Below are positions 26,569 to 35,956 of a stretch of 64,000 nucleotides of DNA, piece by piece. This DNA comes from Rhizobiaceae bacterium (GTDB lineage Bacteria; Pseudomonadota; Alphaproteobacteria; Rhizobiales; Rhizobiaceae): the NCBI GenBank assembly GCA_016742175.1, contig JACVCH010000005.1, positions 186,001-250,000 of the forward strand. Direction: 5' to 3'. Below the pieces are notes generated by a model. The model did no database searches. It was not told the DNA's origin and saw only the letters and a program-made list of their open reading frames with translations. Within the stretch, counting starts at the first letter, position 1; each line of letters starts with the position of its first letter. Both the position numbers and the translations under genes were made by a program.

Positions 26569-29505
26569 TCAGTGCGCCTCGTCCCAGTTCGACGCCGCGC
26601 GCGCGTCGACCTGCAGCGGCACGCGCATCGAGAGCGCCGGCATCGCCGCATGCTCCATCGTCTCGCGGATCACCGGGATCGCGGCCTCGACCTGGGCCTC
26701 CGGCGCCTCGAAGATCAGTTCGTCATGCACCTGCAGCAGCATCAGCGTTTCGGACAGCCCGGCCTCGGCGAGGCGGTCTTCCATGCGGATCATGGCGCGG
26801 CGGATGATGTCGGCGGCGGACCCTTGGATCGGCGCGTTGATCGCCGCGCGTTCGTTGAAGGCACGCACGGACGGGTTCGGCGAGCGGATTTCGGGATAGT
26901 GCACGCGCCGGCCGAAGATCGTCTCGACATAGCCGTTGTCGCGCGCATACGCCTTGGTCGCGTCCATGTAGTCCTTGATGCCCGGGAAGCGCTCGAAATA
27001 CTTGCGGATATAGCTGCCCGCCTCCTCGCGGCCGATCGACAACTGGTTGGCGAGGCCGAAGGCGGAGATGCCGTAGATGATGCCGAAATTGATCGCCTTG
27101 GCGCGCCGGCGCACGTCGGACGGCATCCCCTCCACCGGCACGCCGAACATTTCGGACGCCGTCATCGCGTGGATGTCGACGCCGTCGGCGAAGGCCTGTG
27201 TCAGTTGAGGGATTTCGGCGACATGGGCGAGCACGCGCAATTCGATCTGGCTGTAGTCGGCCGAGATCAGCTTGTGGCCCGGCTCGGCGATGAAGGCCGT
27301 GCGGATCTTGCGGCCCTCTGCGGTGCGGATCGGAATGTTCTGGAGGTTCGGTTCCGACGAGGAGAGGCGCCCGGTCGTCGTCGCGGCCAGCGCATAAGAG
27401 GTGTGAACGCGCTTCGTCTCAGGATGGATGTAGCCCGGCAGCGCGTCGGTATAGGTCGATTTGAGCTTGGTGAGCTGGCGCCAGTCGACGATCTTGCGCG
27501 GCAGTTCGTGCCCCTCGGCGGCCAGGTCCTCCAGCACGGAGGCCGACGTCGACCACTGGCCGGTCTTGGTCTTGGAGCCGCCGGGAAGGCCCATGCGGCC
27601 GAACAGGATGTCGCCGAGTTGCTTGGGCGAGCCGATGGTGAAGCGCTCGCCGGCAAGCTCGTAGACCTCGTCCTCGAAGGCCGCGGCACGCTGGGCAAGC
27701 TCGCCCGACAGGCGCGACAGGATCTGCCGGTCGACCGAAATGCCGCGGCTTTCCATGCGCGCGAGCACCGGCACCAGCGGTCGTTCCAGCCGCTCGTAGA
27801 CGGCATTGAGCCCCTTGGCGGTCAGGCGCGGTTTGAGGACATGCCAGAGCCGCAGCGTGACGTCGGCGTCCTCGGCGGCATACGCCGTCGCCTTTTCGAG
27901 GTCGACGAAGTCGAAGGTGATCATCGACTTGCCGGAGCCGCAGACATCCTTGAACGGGATCGGCACGTGGCCGAGCCAGCGCTCGGAGAGCGAATCCATG
28001 CTCTGCGAGCCCGAGCCGCCATCGGTGACGTAGGAAAGCAGCATCGTGTCGTCGCAGGGCGCGGCGTCGATGCCGTGGCGAAGCAGGACGAGATAGTCGT
28101 ATTTCAGATTGTGCGCGATCTTGAGGACCGAGCGGTCCTCCATCAGCGGCTTGATGGCGGCCAGCGCCTCGCGGATCGGGATCTGGTTCTCGACCAGCCC
28201 GCCGCCGAGCAGGTCGCCCGCGCCGGATTTGTGGATCAGCGGCACGTAGGCCGCGCGGCCGGGCGCGGTGGCAAGAGAGAAGCCGCAGAGTTCGGCCTGC
28301 ATCGGGTCGAGCGACGTCGTCTCGGTGTCGAAGGCGACGATGCCGGCTTCGCGCGCCTCGGCCACCCAGGCCTGGAGCGTCGCAAGATCGCGGATCGTGA
28401 CATAGGCGCTGCGGTCGATCTTGGCGGCGACGGCCGCATCGGCGCGGGCCTTGGCGAGATCGGTCGGCGTCGCGGGACCGGTCTTCGGCTCGGCGGCGAC
28501 GTCGCCCTCCTCGCCGGGCGCGACGGTGGACGGGTGCGGCACGTCGAGGTCGGGACCGTGGGCGGCCGAGCCTGTCTGCACCTCGACATGCATCGGCTCG
28601 ATGTCTGCGGCTTCCGCGCCGGTCGCTTCGGCGACGCGGCGGGTGAGCGAGGTGAATTCCATCGTTTTCAGGAAGCCGATCAGCTTCGGCCCGTTTGGCG
28701 GCTGCAACTCGAAGGCGGAAAGAGGCTCAGGCACCGACACGTCGTCGCGCAGGCGCACGAGTTCGCGCGACAAGCGCGCCATCTCGGCGTGCTCGATCAG
28801 GTTCTCGCGGCGCTTCTGCTGCTTGATCTCGGAGGCGCGGGCAAGGAGCGTATCGAGGTCGCCATATTCCTCCAGAAGCTGTGCCGCGGTCTTCGGGCCG
28901 ATGCCGGGAACGCCGGGCACATTGTCGATGGAATCGCCCGTCAGCGCCTGCAGGTCGATCATCTTTTCGGGCGGCACGCCCCATTTCTCGACGACCTCGG
29001 GCACCTTGATCTCGCGGTCCTTCATCGGGTCGTACATCGACACGGTGGGCCCGACGAGCTGCATCAAATCCTTGTCGGACGATATGATGGTGGTGTCGCC
29101 GCCCGCCTCGCAGGCGAGCTTCGCATAGGTCGCGATCAGATCGTCGGCCTCGAACCCCTCCATCTCGATGCAGGGCAGTTCGAAGGCGCGCGTCGCATGG
29201 CGGATCAGGCCGAACTGCGGGACGAGGTCTTCGGGCGGCGCGGTGCGGTTCGCCTTGTACTTGTCGTAGAGTTCGTTGCGGAACGTCTTGGAGGAATAGT
29301 CGAAGATGACCGCGAAATGCGTCGGCGTGACGCCGACTTCCGTGTCGCGCGCATTCTGCATCAGCTTCCACAGCATGTTGCAGAAGCCCGACACCGCGCC
29401 GACCGGCAGCCCGTCGGATTTGCGCGTCAGCGGCGGCAGGGCGTGATAGGCGCGGAAGATGTAGCCGGAGCCGTCGACGAGGAAGAGATGATCGCCTTTT
29501 TTCAT
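26569..29505 (-). CDS. polA: DNA polymerase I
   Basis: A 978-residue family A polymerase. Residues 1-290 are the 5'-3' exonuclease (GSGYIFRAYHALPPLTRKSDG, SSDKDLMQLV, GVPGIGPKTA). Residues about 375-565 are a 3'-5' proofreading domain with intact acidic motifs (VAFDTETTSLDP, HNLKYDYLVL, YAAEDADVT). The polymerase occupies the rest (SADYSQIELRVLAHV, RRRAKAINFGIIYGISAFGLA, LQVHDELIFE). The start at 29505 gives the conserved MKKGDHLFLVDGSG N-terminus. It fills gaps and removes primers in replication and repair. Confidence 0.95.
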   Translation of the reverse strand: MKKGDHLFLVDGSGYIFRAYHALPPLTRKSDGLPVGAVSGFCNMLWKLMQNARDTEVGVTPTHFAVIFDYSSKTFRNELYDKYKANRTAPPEDLVPQFGLIRHATRAFELPCIEMEGFEADDLIATYAKLACEAGGDTTIISSDKDLMQLVGPTVSMYDPMKDREIKVPEVVEKWGVPPEKMIDLQALTGDSIDNVPGVPGIGPKTAAQLLEEYGDLDTLLARASEIKQQKRRENLIEHAEMARLSRELVRLRDDVSVPEPLSAFELQPPNGPKLIGFLKTMEFTSLTRRVAEATGAEAADIEPMHVEVQTGSAAHGPDLDVPHPSTVAPGEEGDVAAEPKTGPATPTDLAKARADAAVAAKIDRSAYVTIRDLATLQAWVAEAREAGIVAFDTETTSLDPMQAELCGFSLATAPGRAAYVPLIHKSGAGDLLGGGLVENQIPIREALAAIKPLMEDRSVLKIAHNLKYDYLVLLRHGIDAAPCDDTMLLSYVTDGGSGSQSMDSLSERWLGHVPIPFKDVCGSGKSMITFDFVDLEKATAYAAEDADVTLRLWHVLKPRLTAKGLNAVYERLERPLVPVLARMESRGISVDRQILSRLSGELAQRAAAFEDEVYELAGERFTIGSPKQLGDILFGRMGLPGGSKTKTGQWSTSASVLEDLAAEGHELPRKIVDWRQLTKLKSTYTDALPGYIHPETKRVHTSYALAATTTGRLSSSEPNLQNIPIRTAEGRKIRTAFIAEPGHKLISADYSQIELRVLAHVAEIPQLTQAFADGVDIHAMTASEMFGVPVEGMPSDVRRRAKAINFGIIYGISAFGLANQLSIGREEAGSYIRKYFERFPGIKDYMDATKAYARDNGYVETIFGRRVHYPEIRSPNPSVRAFNERAAINAPIQGSAADIIRRAMIRMEDRLAEAGLSETLMLLQVHDELIFEAPEAQVEAAIPVIRETMEHAAMPALSMRVPLQVDARAASNWDEAH

Positions 29506-29622
29506 GGGCAATGAGGTAGCGTCTGGCGCCTGCCCTGTCCATTGCAAACCCCCGGCCGGAAGGGGCTGCTGACAGGCGCGTCGCCAATCACGCTGACGTT
29601 ACGCACTTGTAATGTTCGTGCC

Positions 29623-29651
29623 CTTGAATTGCCACGTTCAAATTCTCAGAT
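29623..29651 (+). promoter_or_regulatory. Candidate sigma-70 promoter for the sRNA
   Basis: CTTGAA at 29623-29628 and TCAGAT at 29646-29651 are separated by 17 bp. The -35 matches the rhizobial CTTGAC consensus well; the -10 is weaker. It predicts a start near 29657, upstream of a run of hairpins ending in a terminator on the same strand. Confidence 0.5.
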
Positions 29652-29656
29652 GATCA

Positions 29657-29813
29657 CTATCGGCAACACATAAGCCGAGTCCGGAACAAGGCCCGTCCCC
29701 CGCCTAACCGGACACCCAGTGCGGCAGCCTCATCCCCCCTCTCCGGGCTGCCGCATCGTTTCGAGTAGAGCCGCCGTGGATTCCCCCTCCCCACGGCGGC
29801 TTTCTTCGTTTTT
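29657..29813 (+). ncRNA. Probable trans-acting sRNA beside polA (alpha-r7/Smr7C-like)
   Basis: An orphan plus-strand unit with no ORF. Four hairpins follow each other: 29660-29678, 29680-29712, a strong 9-bp stem at 29721-29754, and a terminator at 29769-29801 with a T-rich tail. The loops of the last three are C-rich (CCGTCCCCC, CATCCCCCCTCTCC, ATTCCCCCTCC), resembling anti-Shine-Dalgarno loops of rhizobial regulatory RNAs. From memory, a Sinorhizobium meliloti alpha-r7 sRNA lies beside polA, which would fit; this must be verified. Both flanking genes run on the other strand, so the terminator does not belong to them. Confidence 0.65.
29769..29813 (+). terminator. Rho-independent terminator
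   Basis: An 11-bp perfect stem, AGCCGCCGTGG with CCACGGCGGCT, around an 11-nt loop, followed by TTCTTCGTTTTT. It is oriented for plus-strand transcription. Confidence 0.85.
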
Positions 29814-29829
29814 CGGGACTCCTGATTGC

Positions 29830-29875
29830 GCATCGGCTCTGCCGAAAACCGGCTTCCACTTTTCGGGGCCGATGC
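29830..29875 (-). terminator. Hairpin at the 3' end of the Lrp-like gene
   Basis: GCATCGGC and GCCGATGC form an 8-bp stem; inside it, CCGAAAA and TTTTCGG pair around CCGGCTTCCAC. It starts 4 bp after the stop of the minus-strand gene. The inner sequence (GAAAACCGGCTTCCACTTTTC) is a common rhizobial intergenic motif. Termination or transcript-end protection is likely. Confidence 0.5.
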
Positions 29876-29878
29876 GGC

Positions 29879-30115
29879 CTAAAACGCCTTGAAGGTCAGC
29901 GTCGTCAGAGAGCGGACGATGCCGGGAACGTTGGCGACGTTCTCGGAGACGAATTTGCCGATGTCGGTCTGGTCGTCGATATAGACCTTCAGGAGCAGGT
30001 CGTAGTCGCCGCTGGTCGAATAGAGTTCCGACGCGATCTCGCGCTTGTAGAGTTCGTCGGCGACCTCGTAGGTCTTACCGGGGACGCAGCGCAACTGCAC
30101 GAAAACGGGTCTCAT
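29879..30115 (-). CDS. Stand-alone Lrp/AsnC ligand-binding domain protein
   Basis: A 78-residue protein equal to the C-terminal RAM/AsnC ligand-binding domain (FVQLRCVPGKTYEVADEL, SGDYDLLLKVYIDD, PGIVRSLTTLTFKAF). There is no DNA-binding helix-turn-helix: the start at 30115 has GGAG 7 nt upstream and the region before it is a repeat element. Such proteins are known as stand-alone RAM proteins and may modulate full-length Lrp regulators by co-assembly. It is monocistronic, next to the sRNA locus. Confidence 0.85.
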   Translation of the reverse strand: MRPVFVQLRCVPGKTYEVADELYKREIASELYSTSGDYDLLLKVYIDDQTDIGKFVSENVANVPGIVRSLTTLTFKAF

Positions 30116-30142
30116 TCCAAAACTCCAAATTTGCAAGGCGCG

Positions 30143-30271
30143 CGTCATCCCGGAACGCTGCGAAGCGAAGCTGAGCGGCGTATCCGGGACCCATTCCGTG
30201 ACATTCGTGGACACGGAATGGGTCCCAGATAGCCACCCTACGCTTCGCTGCGGCCGGCTTCCGGGATGACG
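30143..30271. repeat. Large inverted-repeat element, family E, copy 1
   Basis: The ends are CGTCATCCCGGAA and CCGGGATGACG. Inside, GGGACCCATTCCGTG faces CACGGAATGGGTCCC. It lies between the Lrp-like gene and the alpha/beta hydrolase gene. Confidence 0.88.
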
Positions 30272-30296
30272 CCAGAGGTAAATTCCGCCGCGGCGC

Positions 30297-31145
30297 TCAC
30301 CCTGTCAACAAGGTTCGCGTCAGCGCGTGCTCCGGATCGGCCAATCCGTCGATCACGTCGAAATGGTGCCGGTCGGGCTCCTCGACGCAGGAGGTGCAGG
30401 CCCCGAGGCCGGTCCAGATATTGGCGAGGAGCGCGTTCTGGCGACGGAACTCGGCGCGCTCGGCCCCGCCCACCCAGGCCGTGACGCGGGCACCCTCGAG
30501 AGGCCGCAGCAGCGCCGGGCTCTCGGCCAGCGCCTCCGCCTCGTCGATCCTGAGATCGGCATTCATCGCGGTGCGCATCATCGGCCGCAGATCGTGCACG
30601 CCGGAAATCGAAACCGTATTCGCGACGCGCGCGAGAGTGGCCTGCGACAGCGGCGACGTGGCCGTCACCATGCGCGTCGCCAGATGCCCGCCGGCGGAAT
30701 GGCCGGTCAGACGGATCGGGCCTTCGACCAGCGCCGCCGCCGTCTCGATCGCGGCGCCGACTTCCTCGACGATGCCGCTAATGCGGATATCCGGGCAGAG
30801 CGTATAGGACGGCATGGCGACGGCGTGGCCGTGGGCGAGGGGCCCGGCCGCGAGGTGCGACCAGAAGCTCTTGTCGAGCCGCAGCCAGAACCCGCCATGG
30901 ATATAGACGACGAGGCCCTTCGGCGCGGCTTCCGGCAGGAAGAGATCGAAACGATTGCGGGGGCGTGAGCCGTAAGGCTGGTCGAGCCTGGCCCGCCCCT
31001 GCGCCTCAAGTTCCTCACGAAACTGCGCCGCCGGTTCGACCCACAGCCCAGGCCAGCGTTCGCCCCGCGTGATGTTGGGACCGTTCGCGTAAGCGTCGTC
31101 GAAATCCGTCACCTGATGGAAAAACACCGTCTCATCCCCCCGCAT
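30297..31145 (-). CDS. Alpha/beta hydrolase, probable kynurenine formamidase
   Basis: A 282-residue alpha/beta hydrolase. The oxyanion motif is YIHGGFW, the HGG(Y/F)W form characteristic of eukaryotic-type kynurenine formamidases. The nucleophile elbow is GHSAGGH, and a histidine pair lies near the C-terminus (DRHHFDVIDGL). It would hydrolyse N-formylkynurenine to kynurenine, the step between the TDO and kynureninase encoded 8-10 kb away; I see no metal-type KynB here. It is divergent from the monooxygenase gene across the twin palindromes. The start is ATG 31145, with TTG 31175 as an alternative. Confidence 0.75.
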   Translation of the reverse strand: MRGDETVFFHQVTDFDDAYANGPNITRGERWPGLWVEPAAQFREELEAQGRARLDQPYGSRPRNRFDLFLPEAAPKGLVVYIHGGFWLRLDKSFWSHLAAGPLAHGHAVAMPSYTLCPDIRISGIVEEVGAAIETAAALVEGPIRLTGHSAGGHLATRMVTATSPLSQATLARVANTVSISGVHDLRPMMRTAMNADLRIDEAEALAESPALLRPLEGARVTAWVGGAERAEFRRQNALLANIWTGLGACTSCVEEPDRHHFDVIDGLADPEHALTRTLLTG

Positions 31146-31177
31146 TCGCGCCGCATCATCCCTGCCGCGCTGCAATA

Positions 31178-31205
31178 TTTCAACCTTGAAATTTCATGCT
31201 TGAAA
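31178..31205. promoter_or_regulatory. Twin 14-bp palindromes, candidate MarR operator
   Basis: TTTCAACCTTGAAA (31178-31191, perfect palindrome) is immediately followed by TTTCATGCTTGAAA (31192-31205, one mismatch). They abut head to tail in the 117-bp gap between the divergent hydrolase and monooxygenase genes. The size and symmetry fit a dimeric MarR protein, and one is encoded in the same cluster at 34483-34959. Confidence 0.7.
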
Positions 31206-31262
31206 CAAAATCGCTTCGGTGCGATCCTGCCATTATAAGAACGATAATGGGAGTGCGCGGCG

Positions 31263-33551
31263 ATGAAGATTGCGGTGCTCGGCGCCGGACCGGCAGGTCT
31301 TTATTTCGCGATCAGCATGAAGCTGCGCGACGCCGCCCACGATATCACCGTCTACGAGCGCAACAAGGCCGACGACACGTTCGGCTGGGGCGTCGTCCTC
31401 TCCGACGAGACGCTGGACAATCTCGCCGAGAACGACGCCAAGAGCGCCGCCGCGATCCGCGAGCATTTCGCCTATTGGGACGACATCGCCGTCATCCACA
31501 AGGGCGTGCGCACGGTTTCGACCGGCCACGGCTTTTGCGGCATCGGCCGCAAGAAGCTCCTTATGCTGCTGCAGGAGCGCGCGCGCGAACTCGATATCAA
31601 ACTGGAATTCCAGGCTGACATCGCCGACCCGCGCCCCTTCATGGAAAGCCATGACCTCGTCATCGCGGCGGACGGCCTCAATTCGCGCTCGCGCGCGGCC
31701 TTCGCCGATCATTTCGAGCCCGACATCGACACGCGCAAGTGCAAGTTCGTCTGGCTCGGCACGCATCAGAAATTCGACGACGCCTTCACCTTCATCTTCG
31801 AGAAGACCGAGCACGGCTGGGTCTGGGCGCATGCCTACCAGTTCGACCCGGACACGGCGACGTTCATCGTCGAATGCAGCCAAGACACATGGGACCGGTT
31901 CGGCTTCGGCGCGATGAGCCAGCAGGAATCGATCGCCGTCTGCGAGAAGATCTTCGAGAAGCATCTCGGCGGCCATGCGCTGATGACCAATGCGAACCAT
32001 ATTCGCGGTTCGGCCTGGATCAACTTCCCGCGCGTATTGTGCGAGCGCTGGTCGTTCCAGAACCTCGCGCTGATGGGCGATGCGGCGGCGAGCGCGCATT
32101 TCTCGATCGGCTCCGGCACCAAGCTCGCGCTCGAAAGCGCGATCGCGATGGCCGACTACGTGCAGTCCGAGCCGACGCTCGAAAAGGCGTTCGAGAAATA
32201 CGAAGACGCGCGGCGCACCGAGGTGCTGAAGCTGCAATCGGCGGCCCGCAATTCGCTCGAATGGTTCGAGGACGTGGAGCGCTATCTCGGGCTCGACCCG
32301 GTGCAGTTCAACTATTCGCTCCTCACCCGCTCGCAGCGCATCAGCCACGAAAATCTGCGCCTGCGCGACGAAAAATGGCTCGGCAGCGCGGAAGAGTGGT
32401 TCCAGAACCAGGCCGGATCGACGTCCCATCGCCCGCCCATGCTGGCGCCGTTCAAGCTGCGCGGCATGGAGCTCAAGAACCGAATCGTCGTCTCGCCGAT
32501 GGCGCAGTACAAGGCGGTCGACGGCACGCCGACGGACTGGCATTTCGTCCACTACGCCGAGCGCGCCAAGGGCGGCGCGGGGCTTGTTTATATCGAAATG
32601 ACCTGCGTTTCCCCCGAAGGTCGCATCACGCCCGGCTGCCCGGGCTTCTACAAGCCGGAACACGAAGCGGCGTGGAAGCGGCTGGTCGATTTCGTCCATG
32701 CCGAAACCGACGCGAAGATATGCGCCCAGCTCGGCCATGCCGGCCCGAAGGGCTCGACGCAAGTCGGCTGGCAAGATGTCGACGCACCGCTGAAAGACGG
32801 CAACTGGCCGCTGCTGGCAGCCTCCGAAGTCGCCTGGTCGCCGGAAAACCAGACCCCGAAGGCGATGGACCGCACCGACATGGACAGAGTGCGCGACGAG
32901 TTCGTCGCCTCGGCCAGGATGGCGGAACGCTGCGGCTTCGACATGCTGGAACTGCACTTCGCCCATGGCTATTTGCTCTCCTCCTTCATCTCGCCGCTGA
33001 CCAACCAGCGCACGGACGAGTTTGGCGGCAGCCTCGAAAACCGCATGCGCTATCCGCTCGAAATCTTCCACGCGGTCCGCGCCGTCTGGCCGGACGACAA
33101 GCCGATCTCGGTGCGCATCTCCGCGAACGACTGGGTCGGCGATGAGGGCGTGACGCCGGCCGAGGCCGTGAAGATCGCGAAAATCCTGCAGCAGGCCGGC
33201 GTCGACATCTGCGACGTTTCCGCAGGCCAGACCTCGAAGCGCGCGAAGCCGGTCTATGGCCGCATGTTCCAGACCCCCTTTTCCGACCGCATCCGCAACG
33301 AGACCGGCATGGCGACCATGGCCGTCGGCAACATCTTCGAGCCGGACCACGTCAACTCGATCCTGATGGCCGGCCGCGCCGACCTCGTCTGCCTCGCCCG
33401 CCCGCACCTCGCCGACCCCTACTGGACGTTGCATGCAGCAGCGAGCCTGGGGGATCGCCAGGTGAAGTGGCCGGACCCGTATCTGCCGGGGCGGGACCAG
33501 CTCTATCGGCTGGCCGAGCGCGCGCAGGAACAGATGACGGGGAAGGTGTGA
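31263..33551 (+). CDS. 2-aminobenzoyl-CoA (salicylyl-CoA-type) monooxygenase/reductase
   Basis: A 762-residue two-domain flavoenzyme. Residues 1-375 are an FAD monooxygenase (GAGPAG at 7-12, DG at 137-138, [10 protein letters not shown] at 271-280). Residues about 392-755 are an old-yellow-enzyme NAD(P)H reductase ([14 protein letters not shown] at 489, [21 protein letters not shown]). This exact fusion is that of anaerobe-like 2-aminobenzoyl-CoA monooxygenase/reductase of Azoarcus evansii, which hydroxylates and reduces the ring to 2-amino-5-oxocyclohex-1-enecarbonyl-CoA; the closely related name is salicylyl-CoA 5-hydroxylase. The kynureninase and CoA-ligase neighbours favour anthraniloyl-CoA. 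Confidence 0.85.
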   Translation: MKIAVLGAGPAGLYFAISMKLRDAAHDITVYERNKADDTFGWGVVLSDETLDNLAENDAKSAAAIREHFAYWDDIAVIHKGVRTVSTGHGFCGIGRKKLLMLLQERARELDIKLEFQADIADPRPFMESHDLVIAADGLNSRSRAAFADHFEPDIDTRKCKFVWLGTHQKFDDAFTFIFEKTEHGWVWAHAYQFDPDTATFIVECSQDTWDRFGFGAMSQQESIAVCEKIFEKHLGGHALMTNANHIRGSAWINFPRVLCERWSFQNLALMGDAAASAHFSIGSGTKLALESAIAMADYVQSEPTLEKAFEKYEDARRTEVLKLQSAARNSLEWFEDVERYLGLDPVQFNYSLLTRSQRISHENLRLRDEKWLGSAEEWFQNQAGSTSHRPPMLAPFKLRGMELKNRIVVSPMAQYKAVDGTPTDWHFVHYAERAKGGAGLVYIEMTCVSPEGRITPGCPGFYKPEHEAAWKRLVDFVHAETDAKICAQLGHAGPKGSTQVGWQDVDAPLKDGNWPLLAASEVAWSPENQTPKAMDRTDMDRVRDEFVASARMAERCGFDMLELHFAHGYLLSSFISPLTNQRTDEFGGSLENRMRYPLEIFHAVRAVWPDDKPISVRISANDWVGDEGVTPAEAVKIAKILQQAGVDICDVSAGQTSKRAKPVYGRMFQTPFSDRIRNETGMATMAVGNIFEPDHVNSILMAGRADLVCLARPHLADPYWTLHAAASLGDRQVKWPDPYLPGRDQLYRLAERAQEQMTGKV

Positions 33552-33564
33552 TGACGCGCCAGAC

Positions 33565-33709
33565 CCCCATTCCGGTTCGCTGCGCGAACCACCTCTCCCC
33601 CTCAAAAGGGGAGAGGAACGCTGGCTGGAATGGCGTTGTCGCTGCGGCAGCGCGTTTTCCTCTCCCCCGGGCAGGGGGAGGAGGTGGCCCGAAGGGCCGG
33701 AGTGGGGGT
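33565..33709. repeat. Large inverted-repeat element, family A, copy 4
   Basis: The ends are ACCCCCATTCCGG and CCGGAGTGGGGGT, with inner CTCTCCCCCTCAAAAGGGGAGAGG and CTCCCCCGGGCAGGGGGAG blocks. It lies between the monooxygenase and SDR genes of the catabolic cluster. Confidence 0.88.
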
Positions 33710-33739
33710 GCTGCCCTGCGCGACCTTAGAGATTTCACG

Positions 33740-34489
33740 ATGACCCACGCCCTCGTCACAGGCGGCGGGACCGGCGTCGGCAAGGCGATCGCGCTTACGC
33801 TCGCCGAGGCCGGCCGCGACGTCACCATCTGCGGCCGCCGCGCCGACGTGCTCGGCGCTGTCGCATCGACCCATCCCCGCATCCACGCCGAAATCGCCGA
33901 CGTGACCGACGAGGCCTCCGTCGCCACCCTCTACGAAAAAGCCACCGCCGCGCGCGGCCCCTTCGGCATCGTCGTCGCCAATGCCGGCGCGGGCGAAAGC
34001 GCGCCGGCGCACAAGACGTCGCTCGACCTCTGGCAGCGCACGCTCGACGTGAACCTCACCGGCGCGTTCCTCACCGTTCGCCCGGCGATCGAGCCGATGA
34101 AGCGCGCCAAGGCCGGCCGCATCGTCTTCATCGCGTCGATCGCGGGCCTGAAGGGCGCGCCCTACGTCTCCGCCTATGTCGCCGCCAAGCATGGCGTCGT
34201 CGGCCTGACACGGGCGCTGGCAGCGGAACTCGCCAAATCCGGCGTGACGGTCAACGCCGTCTGCCCCGGCTATGTCGAGACGCCGATGCTCGAGCGGACC
34301 CTCGCCAACATCATGGAAAAGACCGGCCGCAGCGAGGAGGAAGCGCGGGCGGAACTTGCCGGCGACAACCCGCAAGGGCGCATCATCGAGGCCGACGAGG
34401 TCGCCGCCGCCGTGCTTTATCTCGTCGGGGAGGGCGCGCGATCGGTCAACGGCCAGGCTCTGGCGATCTGCGGAGGCGAGACATGGTGA
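33740..34489 (+). CDS. SDR oxidoreductase of the aminobenzoyl-CoA cluster
   Basis: A 249-residue classical [13 protein letters not shown] cofactor motif (residues 7-16), NAGAG, the catalytic Ser in FIASIAG, YVAAK, and PGYVETPM. It is like the 3-hydroxyacyl-CoA dehydrogenase/3-oxoacyl reductase SDRs. Its 3' end overlaps the MarR gene by 7 bp. The likely role is oxidation of the hydroxyacyl-CoA formed after hydration of the ring product, or reduction of its 5-oxo group. Confidence 0.85.
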   Translation: MTHALVTGGGTGVGKAIALTLAEAGRDVTICGRRADVLGAVASTHPRIHAEIADVTDEASVATLYEKATAARGPFGIVVANAGAGESAPAHKTSLDLWQRTLDVNLTGAFLTVRPAIEPMKRAKAGRIVFIASIAGLKGAPYVSAYVAAKHGVVGLTRALAAELAKSGVTVNAVCPGYVETPMLERTLANIMEKTGRSEEEARAELAGDNPQGRIIEADEVAAAVLYLVGEGARSVNGQALAICGGETW

Positions 34490-34959
34490 GCGCCCCGCTC
34501 GATACTATCGAACGCCCCGGCGCCGCCAAGGAACGCCTGCGCCTGTGGATACGGCTCCTGCGTGCCTCCCGCCTGATCGAGGGCGAATTGCGCGAGCGGC
34601 TGAAGCGCGACTTCGATTCGACGCTCCCCCGCTTCGACGTTCTCGCCGCGCTCTACCGCCAGCCGGACGGCATGCTGATGAGCGACCTGTCGCGCTTCCT
34701 GCTGGTTTCGAACGGGAACGTCACCGGCATCATCGAGCGCCTCGTCAAGGACGGGCTGGTCTCGCGCGCCGCGCGCGAAGGCGACCGCCGCACCTCGATC
34801 GTCAAGCTGACGGCAACCGGCGAGCGGCGCTTCACCGAAATGGCCGCCGCGCACGAAACATGGATCGAGGAATTCCTGGGCGACGTCTCGCTCGGCGACG
34901 CCGAAAAACTGTCGTCGACGCTGAAGACGTTCCGGAGCAATTGGGAGGACGGGCATTGA
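34483..34959 (+). CDS. MarR-family transcriptional regulator
   Basis: A 158-residue winged-helix protein of the MarR family. The recognition region is [30 protein letters not shown], and the wing is [16 protein letters not shown]. It sits inside the catabolic operon, overlapping both neighbours. It most likely represses the cluster from the palindromes at 31178-31205 and is released by an aromatic acyl-CoA, as known for other MarR regulators of aromatic-CoA pathways. The inducer is inference. Confidence 0.88.
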   Translation: MVSAPLDTIERPGAAKERLRLWIRLLRASRLIEGELRERLKRDFDSTLPRFDVLAALYRQPDGMLMSDLSRFLLVSNGNVTGIIERLVKDGLVSRAAREGDRRTSIVKLTATGERRFTEMAAAHETWIEEFLGDVSLGDAEKLSSTLKTFRSNWEDGH

Positions 34960-35768
34960 CCAGAATGGCGGAACTGAAGCCGCAGCATTTCCTGTGGCGC
35001 ATGGAGGGACGCGTCGCGATCGTCCGGCTCGACCGGCCCGAGCGTAAGAACCCGCTTACATTCGAGTCCTATGCCGAACTGCGCGACACGTTCCGCGACC
35101 TCGTCTATGCCGATGACGTCGACGTGGTCGTGTTCCTGCCCAATGGCGGGAATTTCTGCTCCGGCGGCGACGTGCACGACATCATCGGCCCGCTGGTCGA
35201 CATGGACATGAAGGGTCTCCTGGCCTTCACGCGCATGACGGGCGATTTCGTCAAGGCGATGCTGAATTGCGGCAAGCCGATCATCTCGGCGGTCGACGGC
35301 GTCGCGGTCGGCGCCGGCGCGATCATCACCATGGCGTCGGACATCCGCCTTGCGACGCCCGAGGCAAAGACGGCCTTCCTGTTCACCCGCGTCGGCCTCG
35401 CCGGCTGCGACATGGGCGCCTGCGCCATGCTGCCCCGCATCATCGGCCAGGGCCGCGCGGCCGAACTCCTCTACACCGGCCGCTCGATGAGCGCCGAGGA
35501 GGGCGAGCGCTGGGGCTATTTCAACCGCCTCGTCTCTGCCGACACGCTTGAGGCAGAGGCACTGAAGCTCGCCCAACAGATCGCCTCCGGCCCCACCTTC
35601 GCCCACGGCATCACCAAGACGCAGCTCAACCAGGAATGGTCGATGGGGCTGGACCAGGCGATCGAGGCCGAAGCGCAGGCCCAGGCCATCTGCATGCAGA
35701 CGCAGGATTTTGCGCGGGCATATCACGCGTTCGTGGACAAAGAGCGCCCGGTGTTCGAGGGGAATTGA
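34956..35768 (+). CDS. Enoyl-CoA hydratase/isomerase family protein
   Basis: A 270-residue crotonase-fold protein. The two oxyanion-hole regions are visible ([12 protein letters not shown] and [21 protein letters not shown]), followed by [24 protein letters not shown] with catalytic-loop acid positions modified relative to canonical hydratases. The start is TTG 34956, which overlaps the MarR stop and has GGGAGG at good spacing; ATG 34965 is the alternative. It would hydrate, or hydrolytically open, the alicyclic CoA ester from the monooxygenase/reductase. Confidence 0.85.
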   Translation: MTRMAELKPQHFLWRMEGRVAIVRLDRPERKNPLTFESYAELRDTFRDLVYADDVDVVVFLPNGGNFCSGGDVHDIIGPLVDMDMKGLLAFTRMTGDFVKAMLNCGKPIISAVDGVAVGAGAIITMASDIRLATPEAKTAFLFTRVGLAGCDMGACAMLPRIIGQGRAAELLYTGRSMSAEEGERWGYFNRLVSADTLEAEALKLAQQIASGPTFAHGITKTQLNQEWSMGLDQAIEAEAQAQAICMQTQDFARAYHAFVDKERPVFEGN

Positions 35769-35787
35769 GGTGAGAAGCGTGCGAAGC

Positions 35788-35930
35788 ACCCCCACTCCGT
35801 CGCGCTGCGCGCGCCACCTCTCCCCCTGCCCGGGGGAGAGGAACCCAAGCTGGAAAGGCGCCTCCGTCGCGGCAGCGGTTCCTCTCCCCCGGGCAGGGGG
35901 AGAGGTGGCGCGAAGCGCCGGAGTGGGGGT
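35788..35930. repeat. Large inverted-repeat element, family A, copy 5
   Basis: The ends are ACCCCCACTCCG and CGGAGTGGGGGT, with inner CTCTCCCCCTGCCCGGGGGAGAGG and CTCTCCCCCGGGCAGGGGGAGAGG blocks. It lies between the hydratase and acyl-CoA dehydrogenase genes. Confidence 0.9.
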
Positions 35931-35956
35931 GGTTGCTACGGTCAAGGTGACCCTCC

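Noticed and set aside
26491-29514. A plus-strand open frame of about 1000 codons opposite polA
   Set aside because: It is a high-GC antisense shadow: Arg/Asp/Gly/His-rich without any domain, exactly opposite a well-conserved gene.
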